Source: Turnera subulata
Lineage: Eukaryota; Streptophyta; Magnoliopsida; Malpighiales; Passifloraceae
Direction: 5' to 3'
DNA: 64,000 bases
Assembly: GCA_028386065.3 (NCBI GenBank)
Contig: JAKUCV010000352.1
Coordinates: 23,690-87,689, forward strand
Below the pieces are notes generated by a model. It saw only the letters and a program-made list of their open reading frames with translations, did not search any database and was not told the origin of the DNA. Position 1 is the stretch's first letter; every line of letters begins with the position of its first letter. The translations under genes were made by a program, and so were the position numbers. Positions 22,351 to 33,809 of the stretch are shown here, piece after piece.

Positions 22351-25300
22351 AGGTATGCTTGAAGGCATCAAGTGTACTTTGGTACCTTGATAGCGGATGC
22401 TCCAAGCACATGACCGGAGAAGCATCCAAATTTTTGCAAATAAAGCCATCAAATGGAGGAAACGTTATCCTTGGAGACAACAACAAAGGAAAGATCATCG
22501 GCATTGGCTCGGTTGGCAAAGATGAGTCTTCTTCCATTGATAATGTCTTGCTTGTTAAGGGTCTTAAACACAATCTCTTAAGCATAAGTCAATTATGTGA
22601 TAAGGGGAATCGTGTGATTTTTTATTCCAAGTCATGCACCGTAGAATGTCTTAGTGATAATAAGATCATTCTACATGGTGATAGAATTGACAATATTTAT
22701 ATGGTTAACTTAGAAGAGTCTTCATCAAAGTTTTCAAAATGTCTAATGAGCAAAGAAGATGATATGTGGTTATGGCATCGTAGAATAGCTCACGTTAATA
22801 TGAAGACGTTAAACAAATTAGTGTCACAAGATTTAGTAGTTGGTGTTCCAAAGATTAAATTTGAAAAGGATTCTATATGCAATGCATGTCAAAAGGGAAA
22901 GCAAGTGAGAGCCTTGTTTAGTTCCAAAAACGTTGTCTCAACATCTAGACCACTTCAACTTTTGCACATGGATCTCTTTGGTCCCTCACAAATTAAAAAT
23001 TTTGGAGGAAATTATTATGCTTTTGTAATTGTTGATGATTACTCTAGATTCACTTGGACTTTATTTCTAACTCACAAAAGTGAAGCATTTAGTGTTTTCA
23101 AGAGTTTTGCTAAGAAAGTTCAAAATGAAAAAGATTGTTCAATTGCTAGCATTAGGAGTGATCATGGAGGTGAATTCGAAAACAATCAATTTTCAGCGTT
23201 TTGTGATAATCATGGCATTGAGCATGACTTCTCAGCCCCTCGGACACCACAGCAAAATGGCGTTGTTGAACGCAAGAATAGGTGTCTTGAGGAAATGGCA
23301 AGAACAATGCTCAATGAGGCTAAAATTCCCAAGTATTTCTGGGCTGATGCAGTGAGTACGGCTTGCTATGTGTTAAACCGAGCAATCATAAGGCCGATAC
23401 TCATGAACATGCCCTATGAATTATATAAGGGAAGAAAGCCTCACATTTCTCATCTACGAGTCTTTGGATGCAAATGTTTTGTTCATAATAATGGGAAAGA
23501 CAATCTAGGAAAATTTGATGGAAAATCTGATGAAGGCATCTTTCTCGGTTATTCATTGCACAACAAAGCGTATAGAGTCTTCAATAGACGTACTTTAAGT
23601 ATTGAGGAATCCCCTCATGTTGTGTTTGCAGAAAATGATGCTCGCTTGGCGAGAAAGGATTTCTGTGATGATCTTGTAGGTACACTTGAGAAGATGTCAT
23701 TGGATGATAAGGAAGAAGAAGATATCCAAGACAACTTTTGGAAGAAAGGAGGCACTTCAACCGAACCAACATCTCAGCAAAACACAGAACCTACACCTCA
23801 ACAAGAAGAACCAAGCCCAGTGGAAGACATACAAGAAACAATGGTTGATATCAACCAAGAATTACCCAGAGCATGGCGAGAGTCCAAAGATCATCCCCTT
23901 GACACGGTAATAGGTGATATCAACCGCGGAGTAAGTACTCGAAATTCTCTTAGAGACAACATAGGGCACATTGCATTTGTTTCACAAATTGAGCCTACAA
24001 CTATTTCTGAAGCAATTAATGATGAACATTGGACCTTGGCTATGCAAGAAGAGCTAAATCAATTCAAACGTAATGATGTTTGGGAATTGGTTCCAAGGCC
24101 CATTGATCATACAATAATTGGCACGAAATGGGTGTTTAGAAACAAACTAGATGAAAATGGCATAATAACTAGAAACAAAGCTAGGTTGGTAGCAAAAGGT
24201 TACAATCAAGAAGAAGGAATTGATTTTGAAGAAACATATGCACCTGTTGCACGTCTAGAAGCTATTCGTCTTTTGCTTGCATTTGCATCATCTATGAATT
24301 TCAAACTTTATCAAATGGATGTCAAAAGTGCATTTCTAAATGGCTTCATCCAAGAGGAAGTATATGTTGCTCAACCTCCTGGCTTTGAAGATCATACCTT
24401 TCCCGATCATGTTTTCAAACTCAAGAAAGCACTCTACGGTCTCAAACAAGCTCCAAGAGCTTGGTATGAACGTTTGAGTAAATTTCTTTTGGATAATGGA
24501 TTCACTAGAGGGAAGGTTGACACCACCTTATTCATTAAGAACAAACATCATAACATTCTTTTGGTTCAAATTTATGTAGATGATATTATTTTTGGTGCCA
24601 CTAATGAGTCTTTGTGCAAGGAATTCTCTAACATGATGACCAGTGAGTTTGAGATGTCCATGATGGGTGAGTTGACATTCTTCCTCGGTTTACAAGTCAA
24701 ACAAATGAAGGAAGGAACATTCATCTCCCAATCCAAGTATTGCAAGGAGCTGCTCAAGCGCTTTGAAATGGACAACTCCAAGCAAATGGCCACACCAATG
24801 AGCACTTCCATACATTTAGACAAAGATGAGAAAGGTATTGAAGTTGACATTAAGAAATATCGAGGTATGATCGGATCACTTCTTTACCTTACGGTAAGTA
24901 GGACGGATATCATGTTTAGTGTTTGTTTATGTGCAAGGTTTCAATCTTGTCCTAAAGAGTCTCATCTTAAGGCTATAAAACGAATAATGAAATACCTTAT
25001 AGGCACAATAAATGTTGGATTATGGTATCCAAAAGGCACTACATATCATCTCGTAGGTTATTCTGACTCTGATTTTGCAGGCTGCAAATTAGATCGAAAA
25101 AGCACTAGTGGGACATGCCATTTGCTAGGTAGCTCTTTAGTCTCATGGTTTAGCAAGAAACAAGCTAGTGTTGCATTGTCTACCACCGAAGCGGAATACA
25201 TTGCCGCTGGAAGCTGTTGTGCACAAATTCTTTGGATGAAACAACAACTAAAAGATTATGGTCTAAGCCTTAGTCATGTGCCTCTTAAATGTGATAACAC

Positions 25301-25523
25301 AAGTGCCATAAGCTTGACGAAGAACCCTGTTCTTCATTCTAGAACAAAACATATAGATATTAGGCATCACTTCATTAGGGATCATGTATCTAAAGGAGAT
25401 GTAGCTATTGAATTTGTTCAAACAAAATCTCAACTAGCTGACATCTTCACAAAACCCTTAGACAAAGAGTCATACTTTCGAATTCGAACTGAACTTGGCA
25501 TACTTGACTCTACATTAATGTAA
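22351..25523 (+). CDS. pol: Sirevirus pol polyprotein, open throughout
   Basis: Protease, integrase, reverse transcriptase and RNase H in copia order, with no stop over about 1,055 codons. Visible motifs are protease [13 protein letters not shown] near residues 8-20, the GAG-pre-integrase His-Cys region ([10 protein letters not shown]...CNACQKGK), integrase core [19 protein letters not shown] and [14 protein letters not shown], reverse transcriptase [10 protein letters not shown] and YVDDIIFG, and RNase [29 protein letters not shown] and [14 protein letters not shown]. The frame differs from gag, with a TAG just upstream at 22350-22352, so expression would need frameshifting or was lost when the gag-pol junction mutated. 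No env-like frame follows. Confidence 0.93.
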
Positions 25524-25640
25524 TCTATGCATTCTTTACATATCTCTTTTTGAACATTACTGACTTGAGCGTCGGAGGCTCCCCTAATTTTGTTTTGCAG
25601 GTACTCCCCTTACTAAAAGCAACAAGATAGGGGGAACAAG

Positions 25641-27516
25641 TGATGTGGTCAATCCTGCAAGTGCACAGAATCGTCGTGGTACTCAAGGTCGTATCCACAG
25701 AGACTAGGCAAGATATCAGTCGATTCAATCTAATGGCAAAGAAAATAAATGAAGAGAAACAATATCGGAATTGAAGATTGATAAGAGAGCAAATGGCGAA
25801 TTGAATGTAAAGAGAAGAGAAAGTAGAAATGACAATGAAACAATAAAGCTGGCCACTTCCTTAAAGCAAGAAATAAGCTCACAACAATCAATCAAAATTA
25901 CTTTGTGAATGGATTGTAGCAAATGGTACATCAAACCATAGCAAATTTATGGTAGGCTACATCCCTATGATCTAGAATGAAAGATTAGTTCATGAATGAA
26001 CTTGAAACAACAAATGGGAAAGACATGGTTTCCTCACAACAATCTCAAAAGAAAATAAAAGGAACAACTTGACAGAATTTTTTTGTTTCAAGGTGTGTGT
26101 TTGTGTTGCTTCCTCTCCCCCTTCAGCTCTCACCCTTTTATAGTGCTTCTTCACTAGTTGGACAGCTTGGAGATGACATATTCTTAGTGTCCTTTAGCCA
26201 CCAAAATCGTGCTGGAATGGGCCTCAATGTTGAAAGCATTTGCTGGTGGAGTGGTTGCAAGGTATGGGTTGCCACTTGCTTTTCCAGCTTAGCATGAATA
26301 TTCCTTCTCTTTTGCATGTGCTGATGGTTGAGCTTTCTTTCCATGAAATTATGTTGGTTTCCAGGCTGTTTTATTCTCTTTGAATACCTTCCAGGTTGTC
26401 CACTTAGATTGTCCAATAAGCATGTGCTAATGGCTGCCATGATGCTCTTCTAGAAGGGGTCACATTGTTAACAACTCATGACCCGAGAATTGAAAGCATA
26501 TTTTCGACCTTTAGACGGTCGAATTGGACTTTGGGTTGTTCTAAGAAGTTGTAGATAATTAGTTTATCTTTCTTTCCATATAAAGAACTCCCGAATTGGA
26601 TTTGTGTAGTAGGAGTTATGAGGAAAATACCGAGGCTGGGTCGGTGGCCAGTGCAGGATTCCTGCAAGTCTGGACTGAACTGAATTAATTACTGCTCCTA
26701 ATCCACAAGGCCAAAAATTATGAACTTTATATCATTGGAAAGCTCAGGATGTCTACTTTCATCTCCAACTAGTTTCATGTCAATTGAACTTCTGAGGCTT
26801 CTGAAATCGGCAAAAGAGTGAACTGTGCTCAAGTTTCTGCCCGGTTTCCAGCTTTGGCCGAAATTGATCGTTTTCGGTTGCGAAGTGGGACGATTTTACA
26901 CCTGAAAACATAATTGCTAGTTCAAGAAATTTATTCAACAATCAAACAAAGAAAGATAGGTAGAATGTATGATTTTTATTCGAAATCATCATAATAAAGA
27001 AGTTTTCATGCCTTTATTACTATGTGAAATATGTGCATACCAAATACCCCCGCACCTAAACTCTTGCTTGTCCCCAAGCAAAACAAATTATAACCATGGT
27101 GACAATGATATGCACTGATTTCTTTTCTCAACTCTGATCCAATGTCACTTGCTTCTAATTAACTTGTTCCGTAGACTAAATAGAGACATGTAAATCAAAA
27201 GTAAATCAAGGCACTTTACTCAGCTAAGTTTAACAAAGATGTCGAAGATCAAATTTCCGCACATGATTATACTAGTCAGTCCTTCTTTGGTATGCTCTTG
27301 ATCAATAAGAGGTGTTTGAACATCCCATATGCACATCCAAGGTTTCCACTTCCACTAATGGACACAATTCTTGAACTTAAGATCATTAGGTCTTTAAGGG
27401 TTGTAATGGGGCAAGGTTGGTGTATCAACAAGGGATAAAGGTAAACGAAGTATCTGTTGAAGTTGTGGATCAAATTTCCTCCTAAATTTGAGTTTCCTTG
27501 AAATATGTGCATATCA
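25641..27516 (-). mobile_element. Probable solo LTR nested in Sirevirus 3' region, candidate TSD ACAAG
   Basis: ACAAG at 25636-25640 precedes TGATGTGGTCAATCC. CATATCA followed by ACAAG occurs at 27517-27521, giving TGAT...ATCA termini and a 1876-bp insert. On the - strand a TATA box (CACTATAAAAGGG, near 26154-26142) suggests the LTR is in reverse orientation. No coding frame is recognisable. A second TATCA-ACAAG occurs at 27423-27432, so the right edge is less secure than the left. I cannot assign the family. Confidence 0.6.
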
Positions 27517-27593
27517 ACAAGCATAGAGATGTATATGTGTAGATAATATGCTAACTTTGATGTTGCGGATCATCATTTCTTTTTGCTAATGCC

Positions 27594-27735
27594 AAAAGGG
27601 GGAAGATAAGAAGAAGTATATGCATCAAGATAGGGGGAATCATAATTTGAAAAATAGGGGGAATTATCTTTATGTTGAACCTATAAAAATTGGCATATAC
27701 TTCTAGTTGTTTGTCATTATCAAAAAGGGAGAAAT
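27594..27735 (+). other. Multiple polypurine tracts before Sirevirus 3' LTR
   Basis: Four purine runs precede the 3' LTR: AAAAGGGGGAAG near 27594, AGATAGGGGGAA near 27629, AAATAGGGGGAA near 27653 and AAAAAGGGAGAAA near 27722. Another AGATAGGGGGAA lies at 25625, before the nested insert. Repeated tracts in this position are known for Sireviruses. The last one is closest to the LTR. Confidence 0.7.
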
Positions 27736-29276
27736 TGTTAGAACTCATGGCTCATTACAGGTTTTCATAATTGACAAACCAATTCCAGTTCATGACAAAG
27801 ATGAAGCAAAAAGAAATCAGCAAACCAATCCTCCAAGCAAATGAAGGCAAACCTATCAAGAGCAAAGGATCAATATAAAAGAGCACAAGAATTGAAGAGC
27901 CAAGCAAGAAGAGTTAGATTCATAAATTGTACAGAGGGTAACACTCAACTCTTCTAAGTTATTGGCTCAAAATAAGATGAATTTTGCTCATGCATCACAT
28001 AACATATTTCCAAGTATAAAAATGTTTTTCGAGCCATGAACATCGATGTTGTGGATTTAAATATCGATGTTCCTGCCTTTGAACAATCTTTCAAAACAGG
28101 CAGTAGGCTCAGAACATCGATGTTGGATTCCTAAACATCGATGTTCTCATGACCGTTGCATTTGAAAATATTTTTACATGAGCAAAACATCGATGTTGGC
28201 TTTAGAACATCGATGTTCTTCAATGATCAGTTTTCATCTCATTTTCACAGAAGCAAAATAACATCGATGTTGGTTTTGAAACATCGATGTTCTTCACATG
28301 ATGCTTTAAGTTAATTTCGCCGAATCAAATAAACATCGATGTTAAATTACCCAACATCGATGTTCTTTCAATTGATGCCTTAAATCGAATTTCGCCGAAG
28401 CAAAATAACATCGATGTTCTTGAAGCAACATCGATGTTCCATGATGATCAGTTTTAAAAGAATTTTGCCGAACCAAAATAACATCGATGTTCCAAAGATC
28501 ATCAGTTTTAATTGATTTCGCCGAGCCAAAATAACATCGATGTTGGATTGGCAAACATCGATGTTTTAGTTACCGTTAGTCCAAAAATTCAAATTTAGTG
28601 GACAAAACATCGATGTTGTACCTTTAAACATCGATGTTTAGCCGTTGAGCAGACAACTTTTCAACACCCATTATGTTTTGTCCAAAGCTGTTTCTTGAGT
28701 GGATTTTAAACGGCTCCATAATTTTTCAGAGCTATAAATTGAGCATTTTCAGCTCTGATTAAAAATAATCAACTCTCTACATTCATGCTATTCATTCATA
28801 CATACATTACAAATCTTAATTGAGCCAATATCCTTTGAGGATTGAGAGTTGCCTTTTTGAGCTTAAATTCTGTAACTCATATCTACTCTTGTGAGAGCCT
28901 TTGTTTGAGTGATTGTGTTGTTATATATCCTAAGGGAGGTTAGTTCCCTTGTAGCAGCTCATAGGAAGAGTGAGTTTTCTTTCCTTGAGAGAAGTCTTGA
29001 AGTGTGGTATCTTCAAGCAAGAGATTAGAGTTTCTTGTGATTAGAACTCTAGGTTTGTAACGGTTTGTTAAGCACCCCTAAGCTTAACATAGCTAGTGGA
29101 ATCTTCAAGAGAGTCTCTTGAAGGACTGGATTAGCCACACAAGTAGTGTGTGTGTGAACCAGGATAATTTCTCTTGTTCTTCATTGTTTAAATTCCGCAT
29201 TTATTTCCTGCTTATTTCGTTTTAATCCGATAAACGCTATTCACCCCCCCTCTAGCGTAGGGCTATTGTTCTAACA
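27736..29276 (+). repeat. 3' LTR of Sirevirus element
   Basis: A 1541-bp LTR, TGTTAGAACTCATGG to GTTCTAACA, nearly identical to the 5' copy. Its palindrome array (28039-28638) has 17 copies, one imperfect. It lacks the unit equivalent to 19440-19512 of the 5' LTR, which accounts for the 73-bp length difference. Confidence 0.95.
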
Positions 29277-30229
29277 GAGAGGGCAGAGGGAAGAAGAAAG
29301 GAGAGGAATAGGGATCAGTCAAGGGTGTGAGGTCGGTGGCTCCGGTCGTTGGGTTGAAGGCAACGACGGAGGGGAGAGGAAGAAGGTGCAGTGGCGGCTG
29401 CTTGGGAAGTAGAGAAGAGAGAGGGGTCGCGTCTGGCGGCAGAGGCAGGGGAAAATGAAGAGATGAAGGAGGAAGAGGAAAATGAGAAGAATGGTGTGTG
29501 GAAACCGGGGAGGATGGAGGGGAAAATAAAGAGGAAAAAGAAAGAAAATGACAAAGAATAAAAAGAGAGAAGTGAAAGGGGTAAGGGCCGGCTAGGAGAA
29601 AAAAACGGGAGAAAGAGGGAGAGGGAGAGCATGTGTTGTCGGCAATTATTGGTGTCAATATATATATCATTTTAAATTTTAATTAATAAATTATTGGAGT
29701 AAATATTTTTGGCATAATATATTAAAAGTGCTATTAATGATGAAGATAATGTTAATATTTCCAGTAATAAAAATAACAATTTTTATAATGTTAATTGTCA
29801 AGATTTCCATAAAAGAAATCGTTATGAAAATTAACTAGAAATAGAAAGATTCTTTATTAGCTGCGATAAAATTTTATTCACCACCGTAAAAGTTAAAACA
29901 GCATGGTAAAAATCACGAAAATTTTACCCAGGTCGTTACATAATTCATCATTTTTTAATAAAAGTAATTGTTACTATAATAATTCTTAACTAAAATACCT
30001 AACAGACCAAATAAGATTCACAACTATAATACACATTTTAACCTACATAAAAGTTGAAATCATGTAAAATATAATAAATTGTAAACTTACTGGAAACCCT
30101 TCCTTCTTCTCAATAATCAACTTGTCCTGTGGACAAAGAGCATACCTAAATAAAGGAAGAAAAAAAAGTTTTAACCAAAAAAGAGGAAGGAAAAGGGAAA
30201 GAGGAAGAAGACGGGTGGTTGTGTATATC

Positions 30230-30612
30230 TTACAAATTATCCACGGCTTTTCCACGGAATTTTTTTTTTTTTGCCACGGCACATTAACTTTGCCACAGAT
30301 TAGCCTCGAAAGTGGGTCTGTGGCTAATTTTGCCACGGATCAGCCTCAAAAGTGGGTCTGTGGCAAGTTTTGCCACAGCTACTTTCCGTCTCTAATCCGT
30401 GGCAAAATTAAATTGGACCCACTAACCAACTTTGCCACAGCGCATTCCGTGGCTAAAGTTAGTGGACCCAAGCTGCAAGTTTTGCCACGGAAAAAATTGT
30501 GGCTATTCCGTGGCTAATTTCATTCCGTGTCTATCCCGTGTCTAATCCGTGGCAAAATTTGCCACAGAAAGCTGCTGTGGCAATTTTTCCGAAGCTGTGG
30601 AATTTTGTAATG
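30230..30612. mobile_element. CACTA-like MITE with subterminal GCCACGG/GCCACAG repeats
   Basis: The ends form a weak inverted repeat: TTACAAATTATCCACGGC on the left and CATTACAAAATTCCACAGC on the right, read inward. Between them, GCCACGG, GCCACAG and their complements recur more than ten times in both orientations. Terminal CACTACAAA-like ends with such subterminal repeats are typical of plant CACTA transposons. No transposase frame is present, so it would be non-autonomous. A 3-bp target duplication is not clear. Confidence 0.5.
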
Positions 30613-31170
30613 TTACATCAATAAAGCAATCGTTAGTATATATAAAAAAAAAAAACACCAAGTTGCTTGATCAACTGCTTGATTAATCATGTTGTTGCTT
30701 TGCAGCTATATCATTTAAATCCTGTGCAGAGATTGCATTATTTATCTTGAAAAGTTTGCCACTTCATTGTTTCTTAAGAAAATGCTTATGAAGTGTTATA
30801 AGATTCAGGATTAAGCCTTACAGTTTCTCTTGTTGTGCACTCTTTAATTTATTTTTTGTTTGGAAGCTGGATCAGCTTTTGATAGAGAATAACTTTGCAA
30901 CAAGTTAAATCTGTGTATGCTTTATGGCTTTCCGGTTTGCAAACTTACTTCTAGAGGCCTGCATGTTATTGAAGCTTGTTTACCAGTTGTCAGTTGTCAC
31001 TTCTAGCTAGGGGAGGGACTACACGTTCCTTGATTTTCTAGGATTTATTAATATAATTAAACCAAAACTAAAAGTTTGGATATATAATTGAACAAAATAA
31101 AAAGTTAAGTATATAAATGAATGAAACCTAATAATTTAGGTATTAAACAAGTTGAAAACCGAAATAACCA
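30613..31170. other. Intergenic interval upstream of F-box copy 1
   Basis: No coding frame, terminal repeat or RNA gene is recognisable here. The final part, from about 31140, is similar to the DNA just upstream of F-box copy 2, so it belongs to the duplicated unit and probably includes the promoter. Confidence 0.55.
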
Positions 31171-31171
31171 A

Positions 31172-31179
31172 TATATAAG
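31172..31179 (+). promoter_or_regulatory. TATA box candidate of F-box copy 1
   Basis: TATATAAG about 104 bases before the ATG at 31283. The paralogous gene has the same motif at 32966-32973, about 126 bases before its ATG, in similar surroundings (AATAACCA.TATATAAG). The shared position supports a core promoter. Confidence 0.6.
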
Positions 31180-31282
31180 AAATCGCTGAAAAAGTCTAGG
31201 TTTAACAATCAATATAGATGACGGTGTTTATCAAGAGAACCACTGTTGCCTTCAGCCGATGCACAGCGTCCAAATCGAAGCC

Positions 31283-32374
31283 ATGGAACTAAAACTCGCG
31301 AAGAAAAACTATGAGGAAATTACACCCAAAAGTTTCCAAAGGTATGATCTCCTCCCAGACGACGCACTAAGACTGATCTTTTGAAAAACATCTTTTGTTG
31401 ATCATATTCGATTGAAACTGGTTTGCAAGAGCTGGAAAAGGGTATTAGATGGAGGAGATATTAGATCTACAAGTATATTGCCATGGATAATGTTCTATCG
31501 TTGGCGATCAGTCGCGGGTGATGAGGGGCTTGTTAAGGCTTTATGCAAACTATATGATCCATCACATCGCCAAACCTACACCTTAGAGGATGGGATCACA
31601 AATAGCAGATCAAAATTTGTGGACGCAGAAATTCTTGAGTCAAAGTATGGTTGGGTTCTCTTCCAAAAACTTACTTCCTTGTTCTTGTATTGTCCATTCA
31701 CTAGTGAGGTTATAGATATACCAAAACTAGAGCGTCATGCTATAGTTGCTACTCTAGCCACCTTCTCCTCTAATCCAACATCTGCAGGCTGCTTGTTCTT
31801 TGCTTTCGCGGGGGACAGCATCAGTTTATGTCGCCGAGGTGATCGGGCCTGGAAAACAATTCGAGTAGTGGATAGCGTTCTTGGGTCTTATTCCTTAAAC
31901 GGTGTGGCATATTCTAATGGATCCTTGTACTGCCTTTTTCATTACGGAGAACTAGGTGCTTTTAATGTTGCTACGGAGCAGTGGGATTTGCTTTTCGCTG
32001 AAGTATGGCAATACTCCTGTTGTCTTCTCGAATCTGATGGTCAGTTGTTTAGTGTACAGGTGGTCACAACTGAGTCCCATAAAAAGCCTGAGTACAGGAT
32101 TTCGAGGTTTGATTTCTCTGGCAGGAACTGGGTGCAGGGAGTGAGTCCTGGGCATCGTGCGGCTTTTACCAAAGCCGGGAGTAAACGTCTATCAATGTTC
32201 ATTCCGGCTGTGGGAGAAGCCACTCAACTTGCAGGTACACTAAACCAGTTATGCTCAACAATGGGACTAGTAGAGCACTATTCATTCAAGACCAATGAAT
32301 ACTTGCCGCAGCTGGATGCTTATTCTGAGGCTACATTCTCTACGGGTTCAGTTTTGATCCAACCCCCTAATTAG
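31283..32374 (+). pseudogene. F-box/DUF295 (KIB-type) protein, copy 1, single premature stop
   Basis: Family members are F-box adaptors of SCF ubiquitin ligases with a C-terminal DUF295 (KIB1-4) propeller-like domain. The frame runs 363 codons from the ATG at 31283. An F-box begins near residue 21 (YDLLPDDALRLIF...LKLVCKSWKRVL), followed by the DUF295 region (YGWVLFQK, SLFLYCPFTSEVIDIP, WKTIRV, GELGAFNVATEQWDLLF). Codon 34 is TGA (31382-31384) where copy 2 has TCG (Ser), so translation would end inside the F-box. Everything else looks intact, which suggests recent loss. A product initiated downstream would lack most of the F-box. No intron is evident. Confidence 0.85.
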
Positions 32375-32960
32375 TGTAGTGTAGGCTGTAGCTTCTAGCT
32401 TGCACGATCTTTACTAGTTTTGGATCATCACTCACTGATCATGTGTAATACAATTTGCAGCTATTTTATATAATTCTTGTTCACACACACTCATTGTCCG
32501 GCCTTTCCTGGTAGAGTTCTCATTCCTAACAAATCCTTTGAAACATGGACCTGAATGTGTACGTATGTCTCTTTGTTCTTGCCTTCCCTTCTTTCAATTC
32601 AGTGTTCGCAGGATCTTAAGGTGATATTTTTTTGTATTTATTTTATTTTAAAATAAATAAAACATATGTTAAAAAATAAAAACAAGAAGATAAAGACGGA
32701 TCCGAGAATAATTTGTGTGACATTAAAATAAGGAGACAAAAAATCATACTTAAATTGTTTTTTTGGTAGAAATCATACTTAATTGTAAAAAAACTATAAT
32801 TATTATCTAATATAATCACAGTAATAGAATATTAAGAAAGCACGCTAACACTTGCATAGTTGCATCGCACGTTAAAAAAATTATAAAAAAATTAATATAT
32901 GGACCACAAAAAACTAATATAATATTTTTTGGTAAACAAAATTAATAGAATATTGAAATA
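32375..32960. other. Interval between the tandem F-box copies
   Basis: AT-rich spacer. Its start resembles the sequence after F-box copy 2 (CTAGTTTTGGATCATCACTC at both places), as expected for a tandem gene duplication. No other gene is seen. Confidence 0.6.
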
Positions 32961-32965
32961 ACCAG

Positions 32966-32973
32966 TATATAAG
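32966..32973 (+). promoter_or_regulatory. TATA box candidate of F-box copy 2
   Basis: TATATAAG in the context ACCAGTATATAAGAG. It matches the motif upstream of copy 1 and lies about 126 bases before the ATG at 33099. Confidence 0.6.
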
Positions 32974-33098
32974 AGAACGCATGAGTTGAGGAAAACCAGT
33001 TGAGCTGAAAAAGTGTAGGGTTAACAATCAATACACGACGGTGTTTATTAAGGAAGCATTGTTGCCTTCAGCCGAAGCACAGAGTCCAAGTTAAAGCC

Positions 33099-33363
33099 AT
33101 GGATCTAAAATCCACGAAGAAAACCTATGGGGATTCACCTACAAGGTCCCGAAGATATGATCTCCTCCCAGACGATGCACTAAGACTGATTTTTTCGAAA
33201 ACGTCTTTTGTTGATCAAATTCGTATGAAACTGGTTTGCAAGAACTGGAAAAAACTATTAGATGGAGGAGATATCAGGTCTGCAAGTATATTGCCATGGA
33301 TAATGTTCTATACCAATCCCCGGTGATGAGGGGCTTCTGGAGGATTTGTGCAAACTATATGAT
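33099..33363 (+). pseudogene. F-box/DUF295 copy 2, first fragment
   Basis: From the ATG at 33099 the reading matches copy 1 (DLLPDDALRLIFSKTSFVDQIRMKLVCKNWKKLLDGG) and includes the F-box without the stop seen in copy 1. A small deletion near 33315 shifts the frame relative to copy 1. The fragment ends at AAACTATATGAT, where an LTR element with TSD ATGAT begins. The gene resumes at 41967. Confidence 0.88.
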
Positions 33364-33809
33364 TGATATGACCAAAAATGCTCTTAGGACTAATAAGCTT
33401 GAGCCATGATTTATAAAACCTGATTGTCCAATTGAAGGAGGTCAAACAATGAGAAGTCCATCTTCCTTTATAGTCTACACCCACATATGTCCAAAATGGA
33501 AGCCTAATATGGGGCATCCCATACTAGGTCAGAGGTACACTCCCTATGGTTTTCCCAAGGAAGCTCCACGGCAGCTCAAGGCGGGAACCTCGGGGCATCA
33601 AGCTTCCCAAACACGACTTGCTCAAGAAGCCATGACAACTTAAATCATGGCTGAAATCAAGGAAAAGTGGGCCCACCACAACTTGTCCACAAAGTAACTA
33701 ATAGTGTATTTTGACTCTATAAATAGAGAGTCCACATTCATGTACAAACTAATGGCAAATTGAAGGGAATAATACAATTGTCATTTACTCTCTCAATTTT
33801 TCCATATCA
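33364..33809 (+). repeat. 5' LTR of Tat-like element
   Basis: 446 bp, TGATATGACC to TTTCCATATCA, nearly identical to the copy at 41512-41961. A TATA-like CTATAAATAGAG occurs near 33717. It is followed at 33811 by TTGGCGACCACAGTGGGA, a primer-site-like sequence beginning with the TGG expected for a tRNA 3' end. I cannot name the tRNA. Confidence 0.92.

Larger units (their letters stand above)
18916..29276 (+). mobile_element. Sirevirus-type Ty1/copia retrotransposon, TSD GAGAG
   Basis: A near-complete copia element inserted in the LTR at 15458-29940. GAGAG flanks it at 18911-18915 and 29277-29281. It has LTRs at 18916-20529 and 27736-29276, an initiator-Met-type primer site, gag, an intact pol and several polypurine tracts. 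The long Gag with a coiled-coil tail and the residues ETANLCLMA, plus repeated AGGGGG tracts, point to the Sirevirus (SIRE/Maximus) lineage. By eye the LTRs differ at about 15 positions (roughly 1%) apart from one 73-bp unit, so the insertion is recent relative to its surroundings. A nested insert occupies 25641-27516. Confidence 0.93.
15458..29940 (-). mobile_element. Solo LTR of the second long-LTR family, split by a Sirevirus, TSD TAATT
   Basis: The left edge is TGAAACACCCCGACC at 15458 and the right edge is GGTCGTTACA ending at 29940. The flanks 15453-15457 and 29941-29945 are both TAATT. Removing the copia element and one copy of its target duplication leaves a 4117-bp LTR, close to the 4073 bp of the related copy at 10506-14578. 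The end sequences of the two copies correspond in reverse orientation. Hairpins equivalent to those at 14256-14301 lie at 15738-15780. No internal region remains, so this too is a solo LTR. Confidence 0.9.

Noticed and set aside
29263..29670. Pro/Ser/Phe-rich - strand frame
   Set aside because: It spans the Sirevirus 3' LTR edge and the GC-rich leader of the host LTR, so it is a junction artefact.
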